In this document: positions 8,679 through 17,870 of the stretch, piece after piece
How the letters are laid out: every line of letters begins with the position of its first letter
Position numbering within the stretch: the first letter of the stretch is position 1
Origin: Methylococcus sp.
GTDB taxonomy: Bacteria > Pseudomonadota > Gammaproteobacteria > Methylococcales > Methylococcaceae
NCBI GenBank assembly: GCA_007280285.1
Contig: QYQA01000026.1
Location: 1 to 46,197 of the forward strand
Direction: 5' to 3'
DNA length: 46,197 nt
Made by a program: the position numbers and the translations under genes
The notes under the pieces: model-generated
What the model saw: only the letters and a program-made list of their open reading frames with translations
What the model was told of the DNA's origin: nothing
Database searches by the model: none

Positions 8679-9749
8679 ATGACCGCAGCACCCTTTGCGA
8701 AGGCTGTCCTCGACTGGTTCGATCAGCATGGACGCAAGCACCTTCCCTGGCAAATCCACCGAGACCCCTACACCGTGTGGATCTCCGAAATCATGCTGCA
8801 ACAAACCCAGGTACAGACGGTTATCCCCTACTTTGAGCGGTTTATGGACCGCTTTCCGACGATTGAACACCTCGCTAAAGCGCCTCGAGAAGACCTCATG
8901 GCCCATTGGGCGGGCCTTGGCTATTACGCCAGAGCAAGACATCTCAAAGCCACCGCCGAAAAAATTCTTCTCCACTTTGAGGGCCAGTTTCCAAAAGATC
9001 GGGCCACCATTGAATCGTTGCCGGGGATTGGTCGTTCTACGGCCGGGGCGATCTTGAGCTTAGGGTTTCGGCAGCGGGCGGCCATTCTCGATGGTAACGT
9101 CAAGCGCGTTCTCGCCCGGCATGCGGGCATCGAGGGATGGCCTGGTCATTCAGGGGTACTGAAGGTGCTCTGGGCGTTGAGTGAAACCAGGACCCCCCTA
9201 GACCGGAGCGATGATTACAATCAAGCGATGATGGATCTCGGCGCTCTGGTCTGCACCCATCGCCGACCCGCCTGTTGCCGCTGTCCCATCCTTGCAGACT
9301 GCAGCGCCCATCAAGCGGGCCGTCAAGACAGCCTACCCACCCCTAAACCGCCGCGTCAGCAACCGGTCAGGAACGTCTGGATGCTCATCTTAGTGCACCC
9401 AAGACAGGGTCTCTATCTGGAGCAGCGGCCGGATTCCGGGATCTGGGGTGGGCTCATGAGCCTCCCTGAGTTTGAGTCGATCAACGACTTGGAGGACTGG
9501 TGCCAAAGGCACAATGCGGGCAAAATGAGACCCCGGTGGATCACCTCAAAAAGGCGGCACACTTTCAGTCACTACCATCTGGACTTTATCCCGGTGGTCG
9601 CCGAATGGATCGGGGACGAAGACGTCCCATGGCCTCATGGGCGCTGGGTTTTGCCCGACGCACTCCAAGGTCTCCCGGCACCCATCGATAAGCTCCTGAA
9701 GGATCCCAAGACCTTAAAACCACCGTCCATGGAGAACCTCATCGCATGA
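8679..9749 (+). CDS. mutY: A/G-specific adenine DNA glycosylase MutY
   Basis: This 356-residue base-excision repair enzyme removes adenine mispaired with 8-oxoguanine. The catalytic Glu37 sits in SEIMLQQTQV and the catalytic Asp138 in ILDGNVKRVL. The helix-hairpin-helix is LPGIGRSTAGA (about 114-124). The [4Fe-4S] ligands fit C192-x6-C199-x2-C202-x5-C208, with an extra Cys200. The C-terminal NUDIX-like domain (from about 230) recognises 8-oxoG. No strong ribosome-binding site is seen before the ATG, which is chosen by homology. The stop overlaps the yggX start (ATGA), a pairing conserved across gammaproteobacteria and thought to link DNA repair with iron handling. Confidence 0.97.
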   Translation: MTAAPFAKAVLDWFDQHGRKHLPWQIHRDPYTVWISEIMLQQTQVQTVIPYFERFMDRFPTIEHLAKAPREDLMAHWAGLGYYARARHLKATAEKILLHFEGQFPKDRATIESLPGIGRSTAGAILSLGFRQRAAILDGNVKRVLARHAGIEGWPGHSGVLKVLWALSETRTPLDRSDDYNQAMMDLGALVCTHRRPACCRCPILADCSAHQAGRQDSLPTPKPPRQQPVRNVWMLILVHPRQGLYLEQRPDSGIWGGLMSLPEFESINDLEDWCQRHNAGKMRPRWITSKRRHTFSHYHLDFIPVVAEWIGDEDVPWPHGRWVLPDALQGLPAPIDKLLKDPKTLKPPSMENLIA

Positions 9750-10015
9750 CCCGCATGATTCATTGCCTTCGCCTCGATAAAGAAGCTGAAGCCATGACCA
9801 GACCCCCGTTTCCAGGCCCAGAAGGGCAGCGCATTGTCGATCACATTTCGAAGGACGCCTGGGCCGAATGGCTGAAGCTACAAACGATGCTCATTAACGA
9901 GCACCGGTTGACGCCCTTTGAGCCTGAACACAAAAAGTATCTCGCCAAAGAACGCGAGAAATTCCTCTTTGGTGGGGCGAGCGAGATGCCCGAAGGTTAT
10001 CGTCCGCCCGCCTAA
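9746..10015 (+). CDS. yggX: oxidative-damage / Fe(II)-trafficking protein YggX
   Basis: This 89-residue protein matches YggX through most of its length. It has HC at residues 6-7 (the conserved Cys7), the PPFPGPEGQRI segment, WAEWLKLQTMLINEHRL, and the closing KYLAKEREKFLFGG. The family protects iron-sulfur clusters and is proposed to carry or buffer Fe(II). Translation is coupled to mutY by an ATGA overlap. The gene converges on the L,D-transpeptidase with only 5 bases between stops and no visible terminator hairpin. Confidence 0.96.
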   Translation: MTRMIHCLRLDKEAEAMTRPPFPGPEGQRIVDHISKDAWAEWLKLQTMLINEHRLTPFEPEHKKYLAKEREKFLFGGASEMPEGYRPPA

Positions 10016-10020
10016 AATGG

Positions 10021-11592
10021 CTACTCTTCCTCAGGATCCGGCTCGCTGCTTTCAAGCGGAACAGTTCTGACCCCTGAGGCCGAGGCTCGGCTCGATGAGG
10101 GCCTTGAAATCCTCAAGGGAGGGGAATCCATCTCTTGGGTCGAATCACTTTGAGGTTGATAGGGGTTCGACGGCGAATAGACGGGGTCACTGTGATCGAG
10201 GCCGCCGTCATCAACATTTTGCTCATAGGGGCGGGCTTCATAGGGGCTTGAGCTCGCTCCTGGCGGCGCACTTTGATGGGAGACCTTCTCCCTCATAGGA
10301 AGGGCGTTGGGGTCTTCTTCAATGGCCTTTGGCAAGGGGGCGAGGCCTTCATCAGATGCAGCACTTCGCTCCCAGCCACTCCCAATCCCGCCAATCACGA
10401 CAGGAATACCCGTTGGCTTTTCAATGGCACGACGCACCTTGTCCATGCTGACCTCGGCGCCGGTCTTTTCCCGCTCTTTCTCGATCTCGCTCTGGGCCAA
10501 GCGCAACAGGAATTTTGAACGCTTGTCCTCTTCACGCTGTAACTGCGCCTTCGACACATTATCATCGGGGTCATGGGGCGAAATCCCGACATCTTCATCG
10601 AGCGGTTGGCTCACTTCCATGTACAACGTGCTGTCTTTGTACCCGAGCTTAATCGGTTGGTTCACCAAGTAAACCGGGGAGCCGACTGGAATCAAAGGGA
10701 ACAGCTTCGCAATATCCTCGTTATACATGCGCATGCAACCATGGGTCACTCGCATGCCGATACCATCGGCCTTCGCCGCATCAGTGCCGTGGATCAGATA
10801 ACCTGCAACCCCAAGCCGCATGGCAAATTTCCCTAAGGGATTGTCAGGGCCCGGCGGCACCACATCCGGTAATGGATCGCCTTTTGCTGCGTGCTCTCGC
10901 TTGATGGAGGCAGGAGGCGTCCAGGAGGGATCCTTCTGCTTATGGACCACCGAGGTCTTGCCTATCGGGGTCCGCCAATCCATTCGGCCCATACTGACGG
11001 GATAGGTAATCACCTCGCTTAAAGACGCCGATTCAAACTGAGGCTCCCTAGGCGCCGGAGGCGCCTGAGGTTTAGCTGGCGGGAGCACGGGTGATTTTGC
11101 AGCGACCTTCGCCCCAGGCTTGGTTCCGCTCGCAGATCCTGACTTCCCAGTCGAGGCGCTTTTCTTGGGATCGACCTTGGACTTTTGGGGCGCTAGCGGC
11201 TTTCTTTCTGGAATGGGTGCCGGCTTGATCGGGAAATAATAGAGCCTCATCTCCGGAATATTGACCACAACCCCTGCCCGTGGCGCATGCGGCAGAATAT
11301 ATTCTTGCGGGATTAAGACCTGCGTGCCCGCCTTCGGCAACCAGCGATCCACCGAGGGATTTGCCATGGTCATCTCTTCCTGACCCACACTGAAGCGGCG
11401 GGCAATATCGATCAGAGTATCTTCCTGATGCGCGCGGGTGTGCCGGATTGCCCCAATCAAATCATCCCCTGGCGCAGGGGTATGAAAGGACTCGGCCTGG
11501 GCCGGCGAAGTCCACGTAAAGACCATGACCCAGGCAATCGCAACGCTCTGAAGGGGTACCAAATAAGAGCGGAAATGAACAATGAATCGCAT
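10021..11592 (-). CDS. L,D-transpeptidase (YkuD family) with LysM domain and long insert and tail
   Basis: This 523-residue exported enzyme is predicted to form 3-3 crosslinks or anchor proteins to peptidoglycan. The signal peptide spans about 1-33 (AQA cleavage). A LysM-like region occupies about 48-95, with a VLIP end. The YkuD domain starts near 107 and contains the catalytic signature at 268-288: H284-G285-C286 followed by MR, with an upstream IHGT. A Pro/Lys/Ala/Ser-rich block of about 65 residues (about 121-187) is inserted inside the YkuD domain, after its first strands. After the catalytic domain comes a charged helical stretch (345-390) and a disordered Pro/Ser/Glu tail to 523. Typical ErfK/YbiS proteins have about 300-330 residues and lack both additions. 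It lies 15 bases after rdgC, probably in one transcript. Confidence 0.92.
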   Translation of the reverse strand: MRFIVHFRSYLVPLQSVAIAWVMVFTWTSPAQAESFHTPAPGDDLIGAIRHTRAHQEDTLIDIARRFSVGQEEMTMANPSVDRWLPKAGTQVLIPQEYILPHAPRAGVVVNIPEMRLYYFPIKPAPIPERKPLAPQKSKVDPKKSASTGKSGSASGTKPGAKVAAKSPVLPPAKPQAPPAPREPQFESASLSEVITYPVSMGRMDWRTPIGKTSVVHKQKDPSWTPPASIKREHAAKGDPLPDVVPPGPDNPLGKFAMRLGVAGYLIHGTDAAKADGIGMRVTHGCMRMYNEDIAKLFPLIPVGSPVYLVNQPIKLGYKDSTLYMEVSQPLDEDVGISPHDPDDNVSKAQLQREEDKRSKFLLRLAQSEIEKEREKTGAEVSMDKVRRAIEKPTGIPVVIGGIGSGWERSAASDEGLAPLPKAIEEDPNALPMREKVSHQSAPPGASSSPYEARPYEQNVDDGGLDHSDPVYSPSNPYQPQSDSTQEMDSPPLRISRPSSSRASASGVRTVPLESSEPDPEEE

Positions 11593-11607
11593 AACTAAAA
11601 CCTGATC

Positions 11608-12525
11608 TTAGGTGGCCTGCGGCAATTTTTCCCCGCCGAACCAATTCAACAAAACCGGGATGAAGGCGGCCATCTCAAGCCGCATGATCGCAAAATCAGC
11701 ATCAAATTGGGCCGCCACATCCTCAGAGGCCACTTCAGCCCGAGCCTCCTGCAAGGTATCGAGGAATCGGAGCCGCCGAATCGTCAGATGTTCATCGAGC
11801 ACCAGCGTGAACCGATCATTCCAGCTGAAGGCCAATTTGATGACTTCCTTGCCCGCCTCAATATGATGGCCAATTTCAGGGGCATCAAGATCCTGTCGAC
11901 GGCAACGCACGATGCCGCCATCCTCTTCGGGTGATTTGAGCTCACATTCGCTCTCAAGGGTGACATCTTGAGGTGCAAGACCGCCCGCCACCCACTGTGT
12001 CATAACACTCGGCGGCGGGGTCACGGAGGCGATCGGGCGCACTGGAAAACCATCAAGCGTCTGCCGAAGCACCGCGACAAAGTCCTCCGCCTTCTTCGGG
12101 CTCGCGGCATCCACCACCAGCCAGCCATTGTGGGTATCGAGATAGCCGTAAGTCCTTCTGCTCTGAGTAAAGGCTCGCGGCATCATGTCCTGAAGCACCG
12201 CATCACGAACCGCTTCCCGTTCCTTTTTACGAAGCGAGCGGGCTTCTCGTGACTCTACCTCGGCGATACGTTCTTGGACCTGTTCGTTGACTGCGCCGCT
12301 TGGAAGGATCCGATCTTCCCGTTTCAGGCACAATAAGAGATCCGCTCCGCCCTGATGCACCAAAGGCGCATGCTCCAGGGGGATAGGAGAACACCAGCCA
12401 TCGCTAAAGGATTCCAGAACGCCACAAGGGGTGAAAGCGCGGGCTTTAAGGCGCTCTTCGAGCGCCGCGGCATCGAGCGTGAAAGGTTCACTCAGACGAA
12501 GCAAGACGAGGTTTTTGAACCACAT
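11608..12525 (-). CDS. rdgC: recombination-associated protein RdgC
   Basis: This 305-residue protein matches RdgC, a ring-shaped DNA-binding protein of beta- and gammaproteobacteria that moderates RecA activity. The start is taken at the ATG at 12525 because RdgC proteins begin MWFKNL; the frame stays open upstream to 12603, but that extension has no family counterpart. The GWLVVDAASPKKAEDFVAVLR region and the C-terminal MRLEMAAFIPVLLNWFGGE are typical. There is no obvious Shine-Dalgarno sequence. The L,D-transpeptidase follows after 15 bases, which looks incidental rather than functional. Confidence 0.95.
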   Translation of the reverse strand: MWFKNLVLLRLSEPFTLDAAALEERLKARAFTPCGVLESFSDGWCSPIPLEHAPLVHQGGADLLLCLKREDRILPSGAVNEQVQERIAEVESREARSLRKKEREAVRDAVLQDMMPRAFTQSRRTYGYLDTHNGWLVVDAASPKKAEDFVAVLRQTLDGFPVRPIASVTPPPSVMTQWVAGGLAPQDVTLESECELKSPEEDGGIVRCRRQDLDAPEIGHHIEAGKEVIKLAFSWNDRFTLVLDEHLTIRRLRFLDTLQEARAEVASEDVAAQFDADFAIMRLEMAAFIPVLLNWFGGEKLPQAT

Positions 12526-12667
12526 GATCGAGAGGATGAGAAAAAGAATGAGATTATGGCGAGCGTGCTGCTTTTTGTCACTCAAAACCCCCGTTTTGTG
12601 CAATTTGTTTCGTGATCAACAACAATCGTCACCAAAGGTTTGGTCTTCTTCTCCAAACATCAGGATA

Positions 12668-13666
12668 ATGAGAGGCCTTCATTCCTCTCGCCATGACCTC
12701 ATGAACGTTCCAGCCTTCTTTATGCTGATCCTGATCGCTCTACCTCAGCGCCCTGGTATGGCCGAGACCGCCTTTGTGAGCCTTGAAAAAGACCAGGCCG
12801 TCGCCATGGTTGAAGTCCCTGAAGGAACCCTCGAGGGCACCTTTAAGGTCGGCAAAAGACCCCGCGGCATTGCCTTAAGCCCCGATCATCAATCCCTCTT
12901 TGTGGCGGTATCGGATGAAGATACCATCAAAGTTTTTGATCCCAAAAGCCATCAACTGAAGGGGCAGATCGCCTCTGGCAAGGATCCTGAAACCTTCGTG
13001 GTTGATCCCCGCGGCCAATGGCTGATCGCGTCCAATGAAAACGATAACCAGATCACCGTCATCGACCTTAAAACCTTTAAAAAAGTGAAATCCATCCCGG
13101 TCGGCATTGAACCTGAAGGCATCGCCATCAGCGCCGACGGCGCATTGATCGCGAGCACCAGCGAAACCACGAATATGGTGCATTGGATTGACCGCGAATC
13201 GCTGTCGATCGTTGACAATACGCTGGTGGACCCGCGCCCTAGGGCTTGTGCCTTCACCGAAGATCATCAAGAACTTTGGGTCAGCTCCGAAATGGCGGGA
13301 ACGGTCACCGTTCTTGATACCATCACCCACCAGATGATCACCAAAATCCATTTTAAGATCCCAGGGATCACCATGGAAAAAATTCAGCCCGTCGGGATCC
13401 AAATCGATCGTCAGCGCCAGCGCGCTTACGTGGCCCTGGGTCCTTCGAACCGGGTGGCCGTCATTGACGCCAAAACCTATCAGGTGCTGGACTATCTTTT
13501 GGTCGGCCAGAGGGTCTGGCAGCTGGCCTTTACGCCGAATCAACGATTTCTCTCCACCACCAACGGGCTCAGCAACGACATCTCGATCATTGACCTTCAA
13601 CAACGCAAGGTCACCAAGTCGGTTGCGGTCGGTCAATACCCCTGGGGCATCGCCATCGCACCATGA
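12668..13666 (+). CDS. exported YVTN beta-propeller protein of the PQQ-dehydrogenase-associated type
   Basis: This 332-residue protein has a signal peptide (MNVPAFFMLILIALPQRPGMA from the second Met, residues 12 onward) and then repeated propeller blades with YVTN-like units: GKRPRGIALSPDHQSLFVA, DPRGQWLIAS, GIEPEGIAISADGALIAS, and a last VGQYPWGIAIAP. I chose the ATG at 12668 because AGGA precedes it; an in-frame ATG at 12701 would remove 11 residues. The gene is followed by an ABC ATPase and a permease with 4- and 7-base overlaps. This trio matches the module seen beside PQQ-dependent alcohol dehydrogenases (ped-type clusters). No dehydrogenase, cytochrome or pqq gene is in the window. The role of the propeller is not established. 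Confidence 0.87.
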   Translation: MRGLHSSRHDLMNVPAFFMLILIALPQRPGMAETAFVSLEKDQAVAMVEVPEGTLEGTFKVGKRPRGIALSPDHQSLFVAVSDEDTIKVFDPKSHQLKGQIASGKDPETFVVDPRGQWLIASNENDNQITVIDLKTFKKVKSIPVGIEPEGIAISADGALIASTSETTNMVHWIDRESLSIVDNTLVDPRPRACAFTEDHQELWVSSEMAGTVTVLDTITHQMITKIHFKIPGITMEKIQPVGIQIDRQRQRAYVALGPSNRVAVIDAKTYQVLDYLLVGQRVWQLAFTPNQRFLSTTNGLSNDISIIDLQQRKVTKSVAVGQYPWGIAIAP

Positions 13667-14412
13667 GTCACAACGCTATTCTCACCCTTGACAACATGAG
13701 CTACGCCTATGGCGCCAAAAAGGCGTTGGACCGCGTTTCATGCAAGGTCGAGGAAGGTCACTGCGCCATCCTTCTAGGGCCTAACGGCGCGGGTAAATCG
13801 ACCCTCTTTTCGCTGATCACCCATCTCTACAATGCCCCCTCTGGGACGATCCACATCGGAGGACACGATGTCCGCCGTCAGCCACTGAAAGCGCTGGGGT
13901 TACTGGGGGTGGTCTTCCAGCAATCGACGCTGGATCTCGATCTCACCGTTCGGCAGAACCTCCTCTATCATGCGGCACTCCACGGCATTAAACACCGAGA
14001 GGCCGAGCATCGCATCAAAGAGGAGCTCACCCGGTTTGGGATGCTGGAGCGGGCTCATGAAAAAGCACGACAGCTCAACGGGGGCCACCGCAGGCGGGTA
14101 GAGATCGCAAGAGCCTTGCTCCACCACCCCAAACTGCTGCTGCTTGATGAGCCGACCGTGGGGCTTGATGTTCCCAGCCGAAAGGCGCTGGTCGATCATA
14201 TCCACGCCCTGTGCCGCGATCGCCAACTGGCTGTTCTCTGGGCCACGCATCTCATCGATGAAATCGCCCCTCAAGATGACCTCATCGTTCTTCACCAGGG
14301 CCAAGTGAAGGCCTCGGGCGAGGTGAGCGAGGTGCTTGAGCAGACCGGCCAGGAGACCATCGAAGCGGCCTTTACCCAACTGACGGGACGGAAGGAGCGG
14401 ACCTTATGGTGA
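13663..14412 (+). CDS. ABC transporter ATPase, PQQ-associated (PedB-like)
   Basis: This 249-residue cytoplasmic ATPase has Walker A GPNGAGKST (about 40-48), a Q-loop in VVFQQSTLDLDLTVRQNL, the signature NGGHRRRVEIARAL instead of LSGGQ, Walker B LLLLDEPTVGLD, and the switch His in WATHLIDE. The NGGHRRR signature is typical of the subgroup found with PQQ-dependent dehydrogenases. The start overlaps the propeller stop (ATGA) and the stop overlaps the permease start by 7 bases. The substrate is unknown; export rather than import is likely because the partner is an ABC-2 type permease with no binding protein. Confidence 0.92.
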   Translation: MSHNAILTLDNMSYAYGAKKALDRVSCKVEEGHCAILLGPNGAGKSTLFSLITHLYNAPSGTIHIGGHDVRRQPLKALGLLGVVFQQSTLDLDLTVRQNLLYHAALHGIKHREAEHRIKEELTRFGMLERAHEKARQLNGGHRRRVEIARALLHHPKLLLLDEPTVGLDVPSRKALVDHIHALCRDRQLAVLWATHLIDEIAPQDDLIVLHQGQVKASGEVSEVLEQTGQETIEAAFTQLTGRKERTLW

Positions 14413-15200
14413 TGCATGCCTGGAGAGCGCTGATGGGCATCATGGGCCGCGAAGGCCTGCGCTTTATACATCAGCGCGAGCGATTCATTTCGGCCCTGGT
14501 CCGCCCCCTCCTGTGGCTCTTTATTTTTGCCGCCGGTTTTCGATCGACACTTGGGGTCGCCATCATCCCCCCTTATGAAACCTATGTTCTTTATGAGGTT
14601 TACATCACCCCAGGCCTCTTAGGGATGGTGCAATTGTTCAACGGCATGCAAAGCTCCCTATCGATGGTGTATGACCGTGAAATGGGCAGCATGAAGACCT
14701 TGCTGGTAAGCCCCCTGCCGCGCAGCTTTCTGCTGACCAGCAAGCTTTTAGCAGGGGCTATGATTTCGGTCATTCAAGCCACCGTCTTTCTCCTGATCGC
14801 CGCCGCTTATGGCATCGAGATACCCGCCATCGGTTTTCTGACGGTCCTTCCGGCCCTGATCCTTTCAGGCTTGATGCTGGGAGCCCTCGGTCTCATGCTG
14901 TCCTCGTTCATCAAGCAATTGGAGAATTTTGCTGGGGTCATGAATTTCGTGATCTTCCCGATGTTTTTCTTATCAAGCGCCCTTTATCCCTTGTGGCGGA
15001 TCCAAGAATCGAACCCGACGCTGGCCTTCCTCGCGAGTTACAACCCCTTTACCGCCGCCGTAGAACTGATCCGCTTTGCCCTTTATGGACACTTCAATCT
15101 CAACGCGGCACTGATCACCTTCTTCAGCCTCCTCTTTTTTTTAGGGATGGCCATTTGGGGCTATAACCCGTCTCAAGGCATGATGAACCGACGCGCCTGA
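14406..15200 (+). CDS. ABC-2 type transporter permease, PQQ-associated (PedC-like)
   Basis: This 264-residue inner-membrane protein has about six hydrophobic segments and the ABC-2 layout. Visible parts are LVRPLLWLFIFAAGF near 27-41, the ITPGLLGMVQLFNGMQSS helix, YDREMGSMKTLLVSPLPR (the coupling region), and the late MNFVIFPMFFLSSALYPLW helix. AAGGAG lies about 9 bases before the ATG. It pairs with the ATPase upstream. The fold resembles nodulation- and drug-efflux-type permeases, but the operon context points to the PedC group. The gene ends the operon; a hairpin lies 29 bases downstream. Confidence 0.92.
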   Translation: MVMHAWRALMGIMGREGLRFIHQRERFISALVRPLLWLFIFAAGFRSTLGVAIIPPYETYVLYEVYITPGLLGMVQLFNGMQSSLSMVYDREMGSMKTLLVSPLPRSFLLTSKLLAGAMISVIQATVFLLIAAAYGIEIPAIGFLTVLPALILSGLMLGALGLMLSSFIKQLENFAGVMNFVIFPMFFLSSALYPLWRIQESNPTLAFLASYNPFTAAVELIRFALYGHFNLNAALITFFSLLFFLGMAIWGYNPSQGMMNRRA

Positions 15201-15228
15201 GGAGAAGCGACAGGCCCTATCTCAAGGA

Positions 15229-15245
15229 CTAAGGGAGCCCCTTAG
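15229..15245 (+). terminator. terminator-like hairpin after the PQQ-associated ABC operon
   Basis: CTAAGGG (15229-15235) pairs perfectly with CCCTTAG (15239-15245) around a 3-base loop, 29 bases after the permease stop and 60 bases before rmlB. No T-tract follows, so it may be a weak terminator. It nevertheless separates two functional units on the same strand. Confidence 0.45.
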
Positions 15246-15305
15246 AGCCGAGCATATCGGGTAGAATGAACGAAGCTAGAAGACGGGCCTTGGGAGATAC
15301 ATTCG

Positions 15306-16388
15306 GTGCTGAACCACAACCATAAAACCATTTTGGTGACCGGCGGCGCCGGCTTCATCGGGGGTAACTTCGTGATCCGCCAGATCACCCAAGGGGGCGT
15401 CCACGTCATCAATCTGGATGCCCTGACCTACGCCGGCAACCTCGATACCCTCGATGCCGTCGAAGATGATCCGAAACTTGAATTTGTCTTAGGATCGATC
15501 GGTGATAGCGCCCTAGTGGATTACCTTCTCAACCGCCATCAGCCTTCGGCCATCATCAATTTTGCCGCAGAAAGCCATGTCGATCGCTCTATCGACTCCC
15601 CTGAGGCCTTCATTCAGACCAACGTCCTGGGTACCTTCTACCTTTTAGAATCGGCCCGCAAATACTGGCGCGGGCTCGATGAAGCCCAGAAAAAAGAGTT
15701 TCGCTTCCTCCACGTGTCAACGGATGAGGTCTATGGGAGCCTTGGGCCGATCGGAGCATTCACCGAGACGACCGCCTATCAGCCCAACTCGCCCTACTCT
15801 GCCTCGAAGGCGAGTTCCGATCATTGGGTCCGCGCCTATTTCCATACCTATGGTTTACCCGTCCTAACGACCAACTGCTCTAATAACTATGGGCCGTTCC
15901 AGTTTCCTGAAAAGCTGATCCCATTGATCATTCACAATGCCCTCGCCGGAAAGGCCTTGCCGATTTACGGCAATGGTCTTAACGTCCGGGATTGGCTTTA
16001 TGTTGAGGATCATTGCAAGGCCATTGAGCGCGTTCTTGAAGCCGGAATCCCGGGCGAGGTCTACAATATTGGCGGCCATAACGAAAAAACCAACCTTGAA
16101 GTGGTTCACACCTTATGTGACCTTCTTGATGAACTCCGCCCCCATGCCGTCCATAAGCCCCACCGAAGCCTCATCACTTATGTCAATGACCGTCCAGGCC
16201 ACGATCTTCGCTATGCCATTGATGCCAGCAAAATCAAAACGGCGTTGGGCTTTGAGCCTCAAGAAACTTTCGAATCAGGCCTTCGAAAAACGGTGATCTG
16301 GTACCTTGAAAACCAAGCTTGGTGCCAACGGGTGATGGATGGGAGCTACCGAGGCGAAAGGCTCGGCAGCGAGGGCGATGGCGCCTAA
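15306..16388 (+). CDS. rfbB: dTDP-glucose 4,6-dehydratase
   Basis: This 360-residue short-chain dehydrogenase-type enzyme converts dTDP-glucose to dTDP-4-keto-6-deoxyglucose, step 2 of dTDP-L-rhamnose synthesis. The NAD-binding [12 protein letters not shown] lies at about 12-23, VSTDEVYG carries the catalytic Asp-Glu pair, and [10 protein letters not shown] supplies the Tyr-x3-Lys pair. The start is a GTG with GGGAG about 10 bases upstream; no ATG alternative fits the N-terminus. It is the first gene of rmlB-A-C-D. Confidence 0.97.
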   Translation: MLNHNHKTILVTGGAGFIGGNFVIRQITQGGVHVINLDALTYAGNLDTLDAVEDDPKLEFVLGSIGDSALVDYLLNRHQPSAIINFAAESHVDRSIDSPEAFIQTNVLGTFYLLESARKYWRGLDEAQKKEFRFLHVSTDEVYGSLGPIGAFTETTAYQPNSPYSASKASSDHWVRAYFHTYGLPVLTTNCSNNYGPFQFPEKLIPLIIHNALAGKALPIYGNGLNVRDWLYVEDHCKAIERVLEAGIPGEVYNIGGHNEKTNLEVVHTLCDLLDELRPHAVHKPHRSLITYVNDRPGHDLRYAIDASKIKTALGFEPQETFESGLRKTVIWYLENQAWCQRVMDGSYRGERLGSEGDGA

Positions 16389-16432
16389 AACCCTGTGACG
16401 CGATAATCCCAAAATGGCGATCAACCCGCTCT

Positions 16433-17320
16433 ATGAATAACACCAAAGGCATCATCCTCGCTGGAGGATCTGGAACCAGACTCCATCCCTTGACTCATGT
16501 GACCAGCAAACAGTTGCTGCCGATCTATGACAAACCGATGATCTACTACCCCCTCTCGGTGCTGATGCTGGCAGGGATCCGTGAGGTTCTGATTATCACC
16601 ACACCCCATGAAGCGTCGATGTTTGAGCGCCTCTTAGGTGATGGGAGCCAGTGGGGGATGTCGCTCCACTATGCGCAACAACCCAAACCCGAAGGCCTCG
16701 CCCAAGCGTTTGTGATCGGCCGTGACTTTATCGGCCAAGACCCTTCCTGCCTCATTCTAGGCGACAATATTTTCTATGGTCACGGGCTCCCTGAGAGCCT
16801 CAAACTAGCCGCTGTTAAAACCGAAGGGGCCACGGTTTTCGGCTACTGGGTCCATGACCCAGAGCGCTATGGGGTTGCTGAATTCGATCTGGAAGGTCGC
16901 GTGGTTGATCTCGTTGAAAAACCCAAAGAACCCAAATCTAACTACGCCATCACCGGCCTTTATTTTTACGACAACCAAGTCATTGACATGGCACGAGACC
17001 TAAAACCAGGGATCCGCGGCGAACTTGAAATCACCGATATCAATAAGCTCTACCTTCAAAAAGAGCAGCTCCGGGTCGAAAAGCTGGGGCGCGGCATCGC
17101 TTGGCTCGATACGGGCACCCATGACTCCCTCTTAAAGGCCTCGAACTTTATTCAGACCATTGAGGAACGACAAGGCCTTAAGATCAGCTGTCCTGAGGAA
17201 ATCGCCTGGAGTCAGGGCTGGATTTCCTCTGAACAATTGGCCGCCCAGGCCGAACCGCTCAAGAAGAGTCAGTACGGCGCGTATCTTCTAAGGCTCTTGG
17301 TGATGGGGCGTCCCCATTGA
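16433..17320 (+). CDS. rfbA: glucose-1-phosphate thymidylyltransferase
   Basis: This 295-residue nucleotidyltransferase makes dTDP-glucose from dTTP and glucose-1-phosphate, the first step of rhamnose synthesis and the feedback point for dTDP-rhamnose. The signature [16 protein letters not shown] is at about 5-20, followed by [18 protein letters not shown]. The ATG at 16433 is chosen because the family starts a few residues before KGIILAGG. Later landmarks are LGDNIFYG and the GELEITDIN stretch. The stop overlaps the rmlC start (TTGA). Confidence 0.97.
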   Translation: MNNTKGIILAGGSGTRLHPLTHVTSKQLLPIYDKPMIYYPLSVLMLAGIREVLIITTPHEASMFERLLGDGSQWGMSLHYAQQPKPEGLAQAFVIGRDFIGQDPSCLILGDNIFYGHGLPESLKLAAVKTEGATVFGYWVHDPERYGVAEFDLEGRVVDLVEKPKEPKSNYAITGLYFYDNQVIDMARDLKPGIRGELEITDINKLYLQKEQLRVEKLGRGIAWLDTGTHDSLLKASNFIQTIEERQGLKISCPEEIAWSQGWISSEQLAAQAEPLKKSQYGAYLLRLLVMGRPH

Positions 17321-17868
17321 TCATTGAAACGACCAAGCTTTCAGGACTTCTCCTCATCAAGCCGGATGTTTTTGGTGATAGCCGAGGCTACTTTCAGGAA
17401 ACCTGGAGCCTCAGGCGCTACACCCAAGCAGGCCTTGATCGTCATTTTGTTCAAGATAACCTCTCCTGGTCCAAGAAAGGCATCCTGCGGGGACTTCATT
17501 TTCAAAATCCAAGACCCCAAGGAAAGCTGGTTTACGTCCTTGAAGGCGAGGTCTTTGATGTCGCCGTCGATGTTCGGAGAGATTCCCCAACGTTTGGTCA
17601 GTGGTATGGCGCCATCCTCTCCAGTGAGAATCATCACCAACTCTTTATTCCAGAGGGGTTTGCGCATGGTTTTTGCGTGACCAGCGAGATGGCGTTATTC
17701 GCCTACAAGTGCACCGACTTCTACTATCCAGAGGCTGAACACTGTGTCCAATGGAATGATCGCGCCATCGGGATCGACTGGCCCATCAAAGACCCCGAAC
17801 TGTCTTCGAAGGACCTTGAAGGGCAGCCGCTGAACGCCTTCCCTCGCGCATCGCTTGGCCTCTGGTGA
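17317..17868 (+). CDS. rfbC: dTDP-4-dehydrorhamnose 3,5-epimerase
   Basis: This 183-residue cupin-fold enzyme carries out the double epimerisation in the dTDP-L-rhamnose pathway. RmlC landmarks are [10 protein letters not shown] (about 22-31), RGLHFQNP with the catalytic His, [10 protein letters not shown], and the [12 protein letters not shown] segment with the catalytic Tyr. Translation starts at a TTG that overlaps the rmlA stop (TTGA); the protein would lose its first strand if a later start were used. The stop lies 2 bases before the rmlD ATG. Confidence 0.96.
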   Translation: MIIETTKLSGLLLIKPDVFGDSRGYFQETWSLRRYTQAGLDRHFVQDNLSWSKKGILRGLHFQNPRPQGKLVYVLEGEVFDVAVDVRRDSPTFGQWYGAILSSENHHQLFIPEGFAHGFCVTSEMALFAYKCTDFYYPEAEHCVQWNDRAIGIDWPIKDPELSSKDLEGQPLNAFPRASLGLW

Positions 17869-17870
17869 CG

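Noticed and set aside
12875-13636. Open frame antisense to the propeller gene (253 codons)
   Set aside because: The repeats it shows mirror the propeller blades on the other strand; the sense protein has a signal peptide and operon context.
13663-15200. ABC pair as an O-antigen or polysaccharide exporter serving rmlBACD
   Set aside because: The ATPase signature (NGGHRRR) and the upstream propeller point to the PQQ-associated group, and a hairpin separates the operon from rmlB.
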